From contig JAFWSS010000156.1 of assembly GCA_017524385.1 (NCBI GenBank), positions 1 to 63,996 on the forward strand: a stretch of DNA of 63,996 nucleotides, read 5' to 3'. The stretch is from Prevotella sp. (GTDB lineage Bacteria; Bacteroidota; Bacteroidia; Bacteroidales; Bacteroidaceae). Position 1 is the first letter of the stretch; each line of letters begins with the position of its first letter. The notes under the pieces were generated by a model, which was given only the letters and a program-made list of their open reading frames with translations, made no database searches and was not told where the DNA came from. Made by a program: the position numbers and the translations under genes. Of the stretch, positions 32,549 to 42,315 are shown piece by piece.

Positions 32549-35500
32549 ATGAGGAAAGCAGCACTTTGCATCGTGCTCTGCCTATGGGTGAATTCTACCC
32601 TTATGGCAGGGCCCGTCACCCAGCGTCAGGCGTTGGGCCGGGCTAGTGAGGTGGCTGCTCATCTGACTGCTAAAGGTTTGTCTCCGCAGTTGGATTGCAA
32701 ATGGGTGGCAACGGAATCGATGCCGTTTTACGCGTTTGACATCGGCGAGGAAAAAGGATTTGTACTCGTGGCAGGTGATGACCGTATCGCCCCAATACTG
32801 GGCTACTCAGACAATGGCCATTTCGATTGGAATGAGATGCCTATAGCCTTGCGTAATTGGTTGGAAGCGTGCCATGGGCATCTTGCCTCGATGGAAGGAA
32901 CCGGGAATGGCGAGCCGGCGTATTCCCCTGCACGAGTGATGGAGGAGCCGCGCAATGCCATTGCACCGTTGCTCTCTTCGAATTGGAGTCAGCAAGAACC
33001 TTACTATAATAGTTGCCCACAAGTTTCCGACGAATTATGCAATACAGGTTGCGCGGCAACGGCTATGGCGCAGTTGGTTTATTTCTATCGTGCTAATTGC
33101 GTCAAGACGATTCAGGCTGAAATCAAGCCTTACACCTGCGCCACGAATTGGCCCAATTATGGGAAAATTTCCGTCCCTGGGGTGGCAAAAGGGACTCCTA
33201 TCGACTTCGACCACATGCTCGACAATTACATGGGGGGTGAGTCGGAAGAGGAGAAAAAGGCCGTGGCCGACCTTATGTTCTATTGTGCTGCATCCATCTC
33301 CACCGAATTCATACCACCCTCGAGAGGCGCTTCTTCTGCGTCGCCTTCTGTCTTGCCGTCGGCATTGAAAAAATATTTCGGTTTTTCCAAGGAGTGTTGC
33401 TTCAAGGAGCGGGGGGCATATTCCATCACACAATGGGAGGAAATGATTTACAACGAAGTGAAACAGGGAAGGCCCGTTGTTTACATGGGACGTGCTGAAA
33501 GCGCTTCACATTCCTTCATCGTTGATGGATTTGACGGCGACTTGCTCTACCATGTCAATTGGGGATGGGGTGGGCTTTACAATGGCTATTACAACCTTTC
33601 CTTGCTATCTGCTGTAGAAGGCAGTACGGCAAATGGCTTTACCATGTCGCAAGGTGCGCTGATAGGGGCGCAACCGTCTTTTGAAGGAGAGGTGTTGCCC
33701 ACTCTTTCCGCATACAATCTCACACTATCCGGGGCCACTCTTGGATACACCGTGAAGAATTACACTGATGGGACAGGCTATTTCAAGTATGGCATCGGCA
33801 CAGTATTGCAAGACGGCACGCTTCTCATGCTCATGGGGTCCATCAACTATGTGATGTTGGCGGATAGAAACACTCAGGTCATCTCACTCTCCTTCACCGG
33901 TGCCGACCTGGCGGATTTGCCACCGGGCGAATATGTGCTCAAACCCGTTTTCAATCGCAGGTCTGAGGGTATATGGAGGCTTGCCGACTGTTCCGACGAG
34001 TATGTCTTCCACATGGTATGGGATGGCTCCGCATTCACGCTGGCCTTGGATTCTCCTTCGAAGGACAGGACGTTCACAGCTGATGCGTTCTCTTTGCCTG
34101 CCAACATCGTCACGGGGACGAAAATACCTGTCACGGCAACCCTTTCTTGCCATGGGGGAGAGTATGCCAACGAGGTGTATCTCTTCGCCAGCACCACATC
34201 TACGGCTTCAACCTATGCCAGCAGGACTGGCGTGTATTTGAAGGATGGAGAGCAATGCGAAGTCTCTCTCTCTTTCACACCATCGAAGGCTGGGAAATAT
34301 AAAGTGTGGATTGCTACGGATGCGAAGGGTGGGGCCCCCATAGGTGGATGCACGGTAGACGTGTCCAACGCAACCAGCAGTGGTGAACTGACTGTAGTGG
34401 GGTATCAGGTGGAAAATGCGGAGAAGTCGGGTGAGTGGAATACTGTATATGGGAAAATACTCAAGGGTACCATCACCTTGAAAAACACAGGGACTTCACT
34501 CTATTCCGACATCATCACGATATGGTTGATGAAAGGTGCCACCAAGTCTTATTATCGGGGCTCTACAAGCAACATGATGCTTGTCACCCTCGCACCGGGG
34601 GAAACCATGACGATGAATTATGCTTACGATGAAGGGGAGACAGGCAATTATTACCAGTTGTGGCTGATGAAGAACAACGTTCTCATCACCGATGGAAAGG
34701 TGAGGTTCTTCCACCTCGTGCCGGGCATCACCACTTATGATGCGGCAGGGGAGACCAAGAGCGTCGCTCCCAATAGTAATTACAAAGTGCCCGACGGGGT
34801 GTGCGCCATCGACCTGGAAGGGGCTGGAGTCACCAACGTCACACCCAATGCCAACCCCAATGCCATTTTTTTCTTGGGAGAAAGTGACGGCCTGCCATCT
34901 GGATTGGCTGACAAAAACGTGGTGAGGTCAGGAGTGGCGGAGAGAATCACATTGACTGACGGACATCCCTTCTACACTCCTCGCACCTTCAGCGCAAACA
35001 ACATCTCCTACTCCCGAACACCACAGTGTCAGACCTCAGGAAGGGGAGGATGGGAAACCATCGTACTGCCGTTCGCCGTGCAAGAAGTGACCAATGTCAC
35101 CGACAACAAATCCATCGACTGGTTCCATGGCTCCACTGACTCCAACAAGGACTTCTGGCTCAAGGAATATGCTTTGCAGGATACCCAGACGGGAGTGGCC
35201 TATTTCAACCATGTCGAGACGTTCCTACCCCACATCCCATACATCATCGCCGTGCCATCTTCCAAATGGGGGGCAAGGCACGACCTCACGGGAAAGGAAT
35301 TGAGGTTCTCTGCAAACAATGTGGTGGTCACAGCCGATGCCAAACTGCTCTCGAAGACAAGTGTCTATCGTTTTGAAGGCACCTATGAGAAGAAGACGGT
35401 TGATGACATGTTTGTGCTCAACGACCAAGGCTCTTCGTTTGTCAGGACGGAAAGTGCTGAAATCATGCCCTTCAGGGCATGGTTCGCAGAAAGTAGCCCG

Positions 35501-35710
35501 GGTGGCATGCATGCCAACATCGTCATCGGCGATTTTGATGCCGCCACCCCGATTGACTCGTTGCCACGCATGGAGGAGGAGACCGTTGACATCCATTCCC
35601 TGTCGGGCGTGAAAGTGCGCACGGTGAAGGTGCATGACGGCAAGGTCGATACCGAGGGTCTGCCAAAGGGGGTCTATGTGGTGCGTGGCAGGAAAATCAT
35701 CGTGAAGTGA
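32549..35710 (+). CDS. Secreted C10 (streptopain-like) cysteine peptidase with T9SS tail
   Basis: The 1053-aa protein is of the SpeB/interpain family. The start MRKAALCIVLCLWVNSTLMA gives the signal peptide; the longer frame runs over the promoter. A propeptide-type Spi domain (about 22-125) contains FYAFDIGEEKGFVLVAGDDR. The catalytic domain holds Cys168 in CNTGCAATAMAQLVYFY and His321 in SASHSFIVDGFDGDLLYHVN, with the WGWGG motif following. About 700 residues of beta-sandwich modules follow, then the tail VDIHSLSGVKVRTVKVHDGK...GVYVVRGRK, a T9SS-like sorting region. It likely digests host or dietary protein. It is monocistronic with a TATTTTTG box 41 nt upstream. Confidence 0.92.
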   Translation: MRKAALCIVLCLWVNSTLMAGPVTQRQALGRASEVAAHLTAKGLSPQLDCKWVATESMPFYAFDIGEEKGFVLVAGDDRIAPILGYSDNGHFDWNEMPIALRNWLEACHGHLASMEGTGNGEPAYSPARVMEEPRNAIAPLLSSNWSQQEPYYNSCPQVSDELCNTGCAATAMAQLVYFYRANCVKTIQAEIKPYTCATNWPNYGKISVPGVAKGTPIDFDHMLDNYMGGESEEEKKAVADLMFYCAASISTEFIPPSRGASSASPSVLPSALKKYFGFSKECCFKERGAYSITQWEEMIYNEVKQGRPVVYMGRAESASHSFIVDGFDGDLLYHVNWGWGGLYNGYYNLSLLSAVEGSTANGFTMSQGALIGAQPSFEGEVLPTLSAYNLTLSGATLGYTVKNYTDGTGYFKYGIGTVLQDGTLLMLMGSINYVMLADRNTQVISLSFTGADLADLPPGEYVLKPVFNRRSEGIWRLADCSDEYVFHMVWDGSAFTLALDSPSKDRTFTADAFSLPANIVTGTKIPVTATLSCHGGEYANEVYLFASTTSTASTYASRTGVYLKDGEQCEVSLSFTPSKAGKYKVWIATDAKGGAPIGGCTVDVSNATSSGELTVVGYQVENAEKSGEWNTVYGKILKGTITLKNTGTSLYSDIITIWLMKGATKSYYRGSTSNMMLVTLAPGETMTMNYAYDEGETGNYYQLWLMKNNVLITDGKVRFFHLVPGITTYDAAGETKSVAPNSNYKVPDGVCAIDLEGAGVTNVTPNANPNAIFFLGESDGLPSGLADKNVVRSGVAERITLTDGHPFYTPRTFSANNISYSRTPQCQTSGRGGWETIVLPFAVQEVTNVTDNKSIDWFHGSTDSNKDFWLKEYALQDTQTGVAYFNHVETFLPHIPYIIAVPSSKWGARHDLTGKELRFSANNVVVTADAKLLSKTSVYRFEGTYEKKTVDDMFVLNDQGSSFVRTESAEIMPFRAWFAESSPGGMHANIVIGDFDAATPIDSLPRMEEETVDIHSLSGVKVRTVKVHDGKVDTEGLPKGVYVVRGRKIIVK

Positions 35711-35811
35711 AAGGAGCCTTGAAGCCCTCAGGCTCTAAGGACTGCAGGGACTTGAATGTCCTCACCATGGAATAGTTGTTATTTTTGGAAATACATTAAA
35801 AGTAATAGAAT

Positions 35812-37722
35812 ATGAGAAATCGTTGGATGAACGTGGTGGCTGTCGCATGGATGGCTGGAATTTCGCTGACTGTGTCTGCACAGCAATTGTCGCTGAGTGG
35901 TGACAAGGTGTCGTTCAAACCAGGCGAAACCATTGGCATAAACTATGAGGGTGCTGACAGTGGCGACAAAATCCTGCTCTATCACAACTTGGCCATGGTG
36001 CCGCTCAAGGAGAAAGGTGTAACCAATGGTGATGCTGGTCTCTATGAGGTGGCGAAACCCTTGCAGGCTGGCGATTACAATGCCATCCTCGTAGGCAAGG
36101 AGGGTGAGGAGAAGGCCCGGGTGGCTTTTGCCGTGGAAGAGGAACCTTTGCCAAGTGAAGGACATCGCATCTTTGCCATCAGCGACATACACGTGATGAG
36201 TCCCGACCTAGTGTTTGACCCCACCAACAGCTTGTATGTCAAGGATATGGCTGAGAGCAGGAAGTTGCAGGCGGAGAGTTATGAAATCTTTTGCGCCTAT
36301 GTGGACACCATCAAGGCGTTGAGACCCGAACTGGTCGTCATTCCGGGCGACCTGACCAAGGATGGTGAACAGCTAAGTCATCAGATGGTGGCTGCCAAGT
36401 TGCAGGAGTTGCTCGACATGGGCATTCCGACGCTGGTCATCCCTGGAAACCACGATATGGAGAATGACAACGGGCGCCTCTACACTGCTACGGGAAGGCA
36501 AAAGTTGGAAAGGTTCACTCCAGAGCAGTTTGAACAAATCTATTACAATTTCGGGCTGAAGGATGCCATCGACCGCGACCCCATCTCGCTGTCCTATGTC
36601 TGCGAACCCATCGAGGGATTGAGGTTCATCGGCATCGACGACTGCCGCATACCCAGCAGAGGAGACACGAAATATGGCGATGGGGAGTATGGCAGGATTA
36701 GGCCTGCAACCCTGGAGTGGGTTCTCGCGCAAGCCGACCGTGCCAAGGAGGAGAACAAGGTGGTGGTGGCTGCCGTACATCATCAGTTGATGTATCACTA
36801 CAATGGGCAGGAGAGGGTGATGCCATCGGCGGCCACCGAGAACGGTGACAGTATCGCACGACTTTTCGCCGACCATGGCATACGAATGGTGCTCACCGGA
36901 CATATGCACATGCCCAATGTGTCGAGGATGGTGGGTTTCGAAGGAACCGACACCATCACTGAGGTGAACCTGGCTTCCACCATCTGCTACCCCAGTCAAT
37001 ATGCCCTGCTCACCATCAACGACAACCTTTCCACCATGCGGATGGACACACGAGCGTTGAAGAGCACCCAAAACCTTCCCCATGTGCAGCTGGCGGCGAG
37101 GATGAAGGTGGATGACAACCTCGACAATTCCATTTCGTCGCTGACCATGGGCTATATGTCCACTTTCAATAGTATGTTGAAAGATTACGCATCCATCCCC
37201 GAGTTTGCGGGTATCATCGACGACGTTCCCACCGATGCGAATGAGTTGGCGGCAATTGCCATAGAATCTTTTGGCGGGACGTTGAGAAAGGTGTTTTTCA
37301 CTGCTTCTGAGGGTAACGAACACCTCAAGGATGCCGTCGATGTGGTGTTAAACGAGTTGGAGGAGGATTGCGACAAGGCCTGCAGCCTCATCTTCGACCA
37401 GCAGAATGAAAGCACGCGCTCTTTCCTTTCATATGCGATGTATGGCTATATGATGGAGATGGGCGAGGACATTGTCAAGAGCATGCTCTCCGACACCTCG
37501 CATCTGGGTACTCCATTGGCCGACCAGACCGACGATCTCTATTTGTCCATTGCTTTGAAGGAGGTGGATAGTGGCATCGTTGAAACCGTGACGACTTCAC
37601 AAGAAACTGCTTGCCGTGTCTACGACATTGCTGGAAAGGTGGTGAACATCAACGGCAAGTTGCCCAAGGGAGTCTATGTCGTCAAGACAGGTGACAAGGT
37701 CAAAAAGGTCCTTGTCAAGTAG
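35812..37722 (+). CDS. Secreted calcineurin-like metallophosphoesterase with T9SS tail
   Basis: The 636-aa protein has a signal peptide (MNVVAVAWMAGISLTVSA-Q region) and an Ig-like N-terminal module (about 25-115). The metallophosphoesterase core has all metal-ligand motifs: FAISDIHVM, VIPGDLTKDG, VIPGNHDMEND, VVAAVHHQLM, and LTGHMHMPNVSRM. The C-terminus VYDIAGKVVNINGKLPKGVY is a T9SS-like tail. The substrate is unknown; phosphodiesters or nucleotides are plausible. A TATTTTTG box lies 25 nt before the start and a 58-bp palindrome directly follows the stop. Confidence 0.88.
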   Translation: MRNRWMNVVAVAWMAGISLTVSAQQLSLSGDKVSFKPGETIGINYEGADSGDKILLYHNLAMVPLKEKGVTNGDAGLYEVAKPLQAGDYNAILVGKEGEEKARVAFAVEEEPLPSEGHRIFAISDIHVMSPDLVFDPTNSLYVKDMAESRKLQAESYEIFCAYVDTIKALRPELVVIPGDLTKDGEQLSHQMVAAKLQELLDMGIPTLVIPGNHDMENDNGRLYTATGRQKLERFTPEQFEQIYYNFGLKDAIDRDPISLSYVCEPIEGLRFIGIDDCRIPSRGDTKYGDGEYGRIRPATLEWVLAQADRAKEENKVVVAAVHHQLMYHYNGQERVMPSAATENGDSIARLFADHGIRMVLTGHMHMPNVSRMVGFEGTDTITEVNLASTICYPSQYALLTINDNLSTMRMDTRALKSTQNLPHVQLAARMKVDDNLDNSISSLTMGYMSTFNSMLKDYASIPEFAGIIDDVPTDANELAAIAIESFGGTLRKVFFTASEGNEHLKDAVDVVLNELEEDCDKACSLIFDQQNESTRSFLSYAMYGYMMEMGEDIVKSMLSDTSHLGTPLADQTDDLYLSIALKEVDSGIVETVTTSQETACRVYDIAGKVVNINGKLPKGVYVVKTGDKVKKVLVK

Positions 37723-37724
37723 TG

Positions 37725-37782
37725 TTTATCCCGAATTAGCGAATTGGAGAATTAATTCTTCAATTCGCTAATTCGGGATAAA
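37725..37782. terminator. 58-bp near-perfect palindrome, bidirectional terminator
   Basis: Outer 22-bp arms (TTTATCCCGAATTAGCGAATTG and complement, split here as two parts in reading) enclose a further palindromic core AGAATTAATTCT. It begins 3 bp after the metallophosphoesterase stop, between convergent genes. Confidence 0.8.
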
Positions 37783-37816
37783 TACCTTTCTCATTTGGTA
37801 TAACTACAATTCTTGA

Positions 37817-39481
37817 TTACTTGTATTTCTCTATGAGTCCGGGAGCTTGGTCGTTGCCTAGTTCCTTGGCTTTCTCCATTTCGGCAATACCATCTTTCTT
37901 CTTGCCTAACTGAATAAGAGCCAATCCTTTGATAAGATAGGCGTCACTGTATTCGGAATCCATGTCGATGGCTTTCTGTGCGTTGGCCAAAGCCTCTTCT
38001 TTCATATTCACCCTCAGTTGGAGGGACGCTTTTTCCGCCACATAGAGAGGTTCGTTGGGAGCCAGTTGGGTGGCTGTCTCTATGTCTTCCAAGGCTTGTA
38101 GGAAAAGTTTGCCTTTCACCTCGCATTGCTCTCGTTTGTAGTAGAAGTCGGCGCCAAGCCTGCCCCTCAACAGTGTGTCAACCTGATTGTAGTCATGCAC
38201 GGCCTTGCGGTAATCCCCTTTTTCCTCCTGAACGTTGGCACGGTAGAGGAAATAGGTGGCAGCGTCGATGGGGTAGGGGCGCTCGAAAAGATTGATGGCG
38301 CTGTCGAGCAAGGCTATCACTTCTTCTTTGGGTGCTTGCAATTGAGTCTTGCATTGGGCGGCCTCGAAAAACAGTTCCTGGTTGCGCATTTCCGTTTTGT
38401 TGAGTTCCAGAAACATGTCGCAAGCTTGTTGGTATTCCTTCTTGGAGAAAAGGATTTGCGCTTCCAAGTGGCGATAGAGCGGTAGTGGCAGGATGGCGTA
38501 GGCTTGTCGCGCCTCTTCGATGGCCTTGTCAAGGCTCCACGCAGGGAACGACTGGTCGAATTTGTACAGTTCCTTTTGATAAATGATCCTCGCGTAGTCG
38601 TAATGGGCCTCATCTTTGGCTGTCGCCACTTTTATAGCCGTTTCCATATCCTTTTGTGCTGCAGCGAAGTCGTTGGCATTCACGGCTTTTTGTGCCCGTG
38701 CATAGTAGCCGTCGGGAAGGTCGGGAAACTTCTCCACAAACATGTCGATGGTCTTGTCGTAACGGGGGGCGTTGCCTTGTTGGGCGAGCATCAGGGCGAG
38801 CAAGGCTTGTTCCTTGTCATCAGGGATGGCAGTGGGGATATCCGTGCGTCTCAGCACGGGGTCGTTGGCCGTGAGGCCGCTCACCTGAAAGTCGGCGATA
38901 TAGTTGACGTCGGTGGAATGGTAGTCGGTGGTGTACTGCGACTGTTGCAGGAAGCCGATCAATTCTCCGTTTGCGTTGACGAAGGGGCATCCCACGGCAT
39001 TTTCAGGAGCTGTCATTTGGATGATGTAATAGGCGTATTTGTCCATGAACATCTCCACCTTGCTCACCGTAGTCCCTACAATTTCCGGTTTCTTCACAGA
39101 GTAGCCCACGAGGTAGATGTTGGCGCCGACTGTCGCTGGAGTGGTGGCAATAGTTGCGGCGGTGGTCTTGCCTTTCACCTTGATTTTCGCCACGTCGTAG
39201 ATTTCATTCGCCCCCAGGATGCATTCCACTTCAAGACTCTTCCCGTTGGCGTCCATCACGACGGCCCGATTGGCACCATCGAAGGGAGCCCAGTCGCAAA
39301 CGCCAGTTCCATTGGCGTCGATGAAGACACCATGGGTGGAGGCGAGGAGCGAACCGTCGGCTTTGAAGGTTGTCAGGGTGAACACGGCTTTTGCTGCGTT
39401 CTTAACTGGGGCGGGCTGAGCGGCTACGTTCAAGGCGAACAGCACGCCGCACAGCAAGGTTGCTATATTTCTCATTTTCAT
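37817..39481 (-). CDS. Secreted degenerate trypsin-like domain with TPR repeats
   Basis: The 554-aa protein has a signal peptide (MKMRNIATLLCGVLFALNVA), with two possible starts two codons apart. Residues about 25-215 follow the trypsin/HtrA fold pattern (KAVFTLTTFKADGSLLASTH, YDVAKIKVKGK, NAVGCPFVNANGELIGFLQQ). Where active enzymes have GNSGGP this has NAVGCP, so the catalytic serine is missing; the His and Asp sites are also not recognisable. The rest is a TPR solenoid (YYARAQKAVNANDFAAAQKD, EALANAQKAIDMDSEYSDAY). It is probably a binding or scaffold protein of the periplasm or surface. The recN gene lies 47 bp downstream of its start, on the same strand but upstream in transcription. Confidence 0.8.
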   Translation of the reverse strand: MKMRNIATLLCGVLFALNVAAQPAPVKNAAKAVFTLTTFKADGSLLASTHGVFIDANGTGVCDWAPFDGANRAVVMDANGKSLEVECILGANEIYDVAKIKVKGKTTAATIATTPATVGANIYLVGYSVKKPEIVGTTVSKVEMFMDKYAYYIIQMTAPENAVGCPFVNANGELIGFLQQSQYTTDYHSTDVNYIADFQVSGLTANDPVLRRTDIPTAIPDDKEQALLALMLAQQGNAPRYDKTIDMFVEKFPDLPDGYYARAQKAVNANDFAAAQKDMETAIKVATAKDEAHYDYARIIYQKELYKFDQSFPAWSLDKAIEEARQAYAILPLPLYRHLEAQILFSKKEYQQACDMFLELNKTEMRNQELFFEAAQCKTQLQAPKEEVIALLDSAINLFERPYPIDAATYFLYRANVQEEKGDYRKAVHDYNQVDTLLRGRLGADFYYKREQCEVKGKLFLQALEDIETATQLAPNEPLYVAEKASLQLRVNMKEEALANAQKAIDMDSEYSDAYLIKGLALIQLGKKKDGIAEMEKAKELGNDQAPGLIEKYK

Positions 39482-39498
39482 TGTCTTTTCTTTTTTGC

Positions 39499-39535
39499 AT
39501 TTCTAGGGGGCTAGTATTTCTAGTCTTCCTAGGTG
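39499..39535. repeat. Short CTAG-rich array at the recN 3' end
   Basis: About four degenerate units of about 9 bp (TTTCTAGGG, GGCTAGTA, TTTCTAGTC, TTCCTAGGT) lie between recN and the protease-TPR gene and include the recN stop codon. Confidence 0.5.
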
Positions 39536-41196
39536 TTTCTGTTTTTTCCGAGGAGTTCTTCGGCGTTTCGGATGGCGGCCTCGGTGATGTCGCTTCCACT
39601 GAGCATTTGGGCGATTTCGTTGATGCGTTCTTTGCTGTCGAGGCGGCGCATGTGGCTCGTGGTGCCCTCGTCGCCCTCCTCCTTGTACACTTTGTAGTGT
39701 GAGGCGCCCCTCGCCGCTATCTGCGGGAGGTGGGTGATGCTGATGACTTGACGGTCGTTGTCGCCCATCTCTTGCATGATGCGGCCCATCATCTCCGCCA
39801 CCTTGCCGCTGACACCAGTGTCGATTTCGTCGAAGATGATGGTGGGCAGTTTCACGGCACCGCTGATCATGGCCTTCAGTGAGAGCATCACACGTGCGAT
39901 TTCACCGCCCGATGCCACTTGTGCCACGGGTTGCAACGGTGTGCTCGTGTTGGCGGAGAAGAGGAATGACACCTTGTCGTGACCGTCATCGGAGAGTGTC
40001 TTCTCCTGCAACAGCACTTCGAACTTCACCTTCGGGATGCCCAGTGGCACCAGGCGCAGCCTCATTTCTTCTTCCACGGTTCGGGCGGCCGTGTTGCGGA
40101 TGGCGGTCAGTTTGTCGGCCTTCTCTTCGCATGCCGTCTTCAGGCTCTCAAGTTCTGCTTCCATTTCCTGCAATTGTTCGTCGCCTCCATCGATTTGTCC
40201 CAATTGCCGCTCGATGTCCTGTTTCAAGGCTATCAGTTCGCTCACGCTATCCACGTGGTATTTCTGCTCCAGGTGATAGATGGTGTCCAACCTGTTGTCC
40301 ACCTCTTCCATACGACTAGGGTCGAACTCCACATCCTCGGCTTTCATCGACACTTCCGAAGCGATGTCCTTCAGTTCGATGAAGCAACTCTCCAGGCGTT
40401 CGGCAGCCTCGGCGATATCTTTGAACACATCCTTCACCCCGTCGATGCCGTGGCTGGCGCTCTTCAGCCGCTCCACCACGCCGCCTTCACCCGAAAGGAG
40501 GTCGTCGGCTTCGTAGAGTGCGCTTTTGATTTCTTCGGCGTGTGAGAGCATCTCCTGCTCTTCTTCCAGTTGCTCCTGCTCGCCTTCCGCCAGGCGGGCC
40601 TCTTCCAACTCATGGTATTGGAAACGGAGGAAATCCTCGCTCTCGCGATTCTTGCGCAGTTGTTCGCGTGTCTTTTCTATCTCTTTCGACAGTGTGCGAT
40701 AGGCGTTGAATGCCGTCTGGTAGTCGGTCAGTGCTCGCGCATTGCCGGCGATGATGTCGAGCACGTTGAGTTGGAAGTCCTCCTTGTTGAGCAGCAGGTT
40801 TTGGTGCTGGCTGTGGATGTCGACGAGCATCGCGCCCAGTTCGCGTAGCGTGGTGAGTGCCACGGGGGTGTCGTTGACGAAGGCGCGGCTTTTCCCGGCG
40901 CAGGTCACTTCACGTCTGAGGATGCAGTCGCCCTCGTCGTAGTCGAGGTCTTTCTCTTCGAAAAACGGCTCCATGTCATATTTGCGAAGGTCAAAGTGGG
41001 CTTCAACCGTGCAGCGGTCGCGTCCCGTCTTGATGGCCTTGGTGTCGGCGCGTTGGCCGAGCAGTAGTCCAAGGGCTCCGAGGATGATGCTCTTGCCTGC
41101 GCCCGTCTCGCCGGTGATGACAGAGAATCCTCCCTCGAACGAGATGTCGAGTTCGTCTATCAGGGTGAAATTCTTGATATATAATCGGTGTAGCAT
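39529..41196 (-). CDS. recN: DNA repair protein RecN
   Basis: This SMC-like ATPase acts in double-strand break repair. The 555-aa form starts at MLHRLYIKNFTLIDELDISF; a 45-codon extension reaching into the upstream gene is rejected. Motifs are Walker A VITGETGAGKSIILGALGLL, central coiled coil (about 155-340, rich in Glu and Leu), the signature VASGGEIARVMLSLKAM, and Walker B LPTIIFDEIDTGVSGKVAEM followed by QVISITHLPQIAA. It lies 22 bp after the PorD-type gene, an arrangement common in Bacteroidetes, and is probably co-transcribed with it. Confidence 0.95.
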   Translation of the reverse strand: MLHRLYIKNFTLIDELDISFEGGFSVITGETGAGKSIILGALGLLLGQRADTKAIKTGRDRCTVEAHFDLRKYDMEPFFEEKDLDYDEGDCILRREVTCAGKSRAFVNDTPVALTTLRELGAMLVDIHSQHQNLLLNKEDFQLNVLDIIAGNARALTDYQTAFNAYRTLSKEIEKTREQLRKNRESEDFLRFQYHELEEARLAEGEQEQLEEEQEMLSHAEEIKSALYEADDLLSGEGGVVERLKSASHGIDGVKDVFKDIAEAAERLESCFIELKDIASEVSMKAEDVEFDPSRMEEVDNRLDTIYHLEQKYHVDSVSELIALKQDIERQLGQIDGGDEQLQEMEAELESLKTACEEKADKLTAIRNTAARTVEEEMRLRLVPLGIPKVKFEVLLQEKTLSDDGHDKVSFLFSANTSTPLQPVAQVASGGEIARVMLSLKAMISGAVKLPTIIFDEIDTGVSGKVAEMMGRIMQEMGDNDRQVISITHLPQIAARGASHYKVYKEEGDEGTTSHMRRLDSKERINEIAQMLSGSDITEAAIRNAEELLGKNRNT

Positions 41197-41218
41197 GTGC
41201 TGGGTGAAGTTAAAGGGG

Positions 41219-42121
41219 TCATTGCTTGATTTTCTCCCATGCGGTGTTTTGGGAGGCGTTGATTCCGAAAAGGATGTCATACACCTTTTCTTTCTCGTTC
41301 TGAGTGCCCTTGCCCTTGTAGATGTTGGCAAGTTCGTCTTTCTTGTAGTCGGTCCAGATTTGGGGGAGCATGCTCAGCGGTTTGTTCTCATGCGCCTTTT
41401 TCAGGCACTCCTCAAGGGCGGTGGTCACGTTGGTGCGCCCGCGCTCCACATTGGTGGCCATCTCGTCAAGCCCTTTACGATAGTAGTCGTATTGAAGTTG
41501 GCGGAAGGGTTGCATTCCGCCGTCGAGGTAATCGTTGATGATGGCGAAGCGGTTGCGGTCGTTGTCGAATGCCTTCCAGCCGGGGAAGTTGAGGTTCTGG
41601 GCGTTGTTGGTGAGGTTCATGCATCGTTGCAGCACGTCCTCGCCGCCCATGGGTGAGAAACTGTCAAGGTCGAGACCGATGATCAGGTAGGCGTAGTAGG
41701 CAATGAGGGCTACGAGTTGGTTGTCGATGATTTCCTCATTGAACTCCAACTGGTCGAACTGTTGGAACTCGAAACTGAAGTCGTTGTCCTTGTTGTTGTA
41801 CAACGTGGTGGTGTAGGCGGAGTTCCACACAGGACGGTTGGCTTGGATTAGCGCATTGCAGGTGAAGAGGTTCGACGAATTGTCATATTTCGTCACCGTG
41901 ATGTTGAAATTGCACGTGATGCGCTCGTTTTGCTGAAACTGCAAACTGGTCCACTGCTTGTTGTTGATGAATTGCTCCAGTGTCTCCTGGAGATTGTCGA
42001 ATACGCTGGCATCGGTGCCTTGTATCTGGTTGTGGTTGATGGTGACCTTCGCCGACAGTTCCTGGGCGTGTGCGCAGAGGGTTGCGACTGCCATGAAAGC
42101 CATGATGAATACCTTTTTCAT
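41219..42121 (-). CDS. porD: DUF4835 / PorD-type type IX secretion protein
   Basis: The 300-aa periplasmic protein starts at MKKVFIMAFMAVATLCAHA-Q (a second ATG two codons earlier is possible). The sequence ELSAKVTINHNQIQGTDASV, QWTSLQFQQNERITCNFNIT and the closing ..NQVWxx-like helices match the DUF4835 family, named PorD in studies of T9SS. That assignment is from memory of the family, not a search. It precedes recN in the same orientation. If correct, it serves the secretion system that exports the CTD-tailed enzymes encoded nearby. Confidence 0.78.
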   Translation of the reverse strand: MKKVFIMAFMAVATLCAHAQELSAKVTINHNQIQGTDASVFDNLQETLEQFINNKQWTSLQFQQNERITCNFNITVTKYDNSSNLFTCNALIQANRPVWNSAYTTTLYNNKDNDFSFEFQQFDQLEFNEEIIDNQLVALIAYYAYLIIGLDLDSFSPMGGEDVLQRCMNLTNNAQNLNFPGWKAFDNDRNRFAIINDYLDGGMQPFRQLQYDYYRKGLDEMATNVERGRTNVTTALEECLKKAHENKPLSMLPQIWTDYKKDELANIYKGKGTQNEKEKVYDILFGINASQNTAWEKIKQ

Positions 42122-42260
42122 ATGCATGATGGGTGTGGGTCTTGTTTGGTGGGGGCAAAATTAGGAAAAATAGGCGCAATAACCGCTTGTAAAACGCAAA
42201 AAAATCAAAAAAGTACCATACTTTGATAAGATAATATTACAATAATTCATAAATTAAATG

Positions 42261-42268
42261 TAATTTTG
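42261..42268 (+). promoter_or_regulatory. -7 box upstream of the mannan-locus CBM gene
   Basis: TAATTTTG matches the TAnnTTTG consensus 48 nt before the start. No TTTG sits at the normal distance upstream, so activation by a regulator may be needed. Confidence 0.45.
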
Positions 42269-42315
42269 TGCCGAAATTATGCCCTATCTTTTACTAACAA
42301 ATTAAACAAACGCTT

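Noticed and set aside
32319-32552. 77-codon proline- and phenylalanine-rich plus-strand frame before the C10 peptidase
   Set aside because: It spans the T-rich promoter region and ends over the true start; no conserved motif seen.
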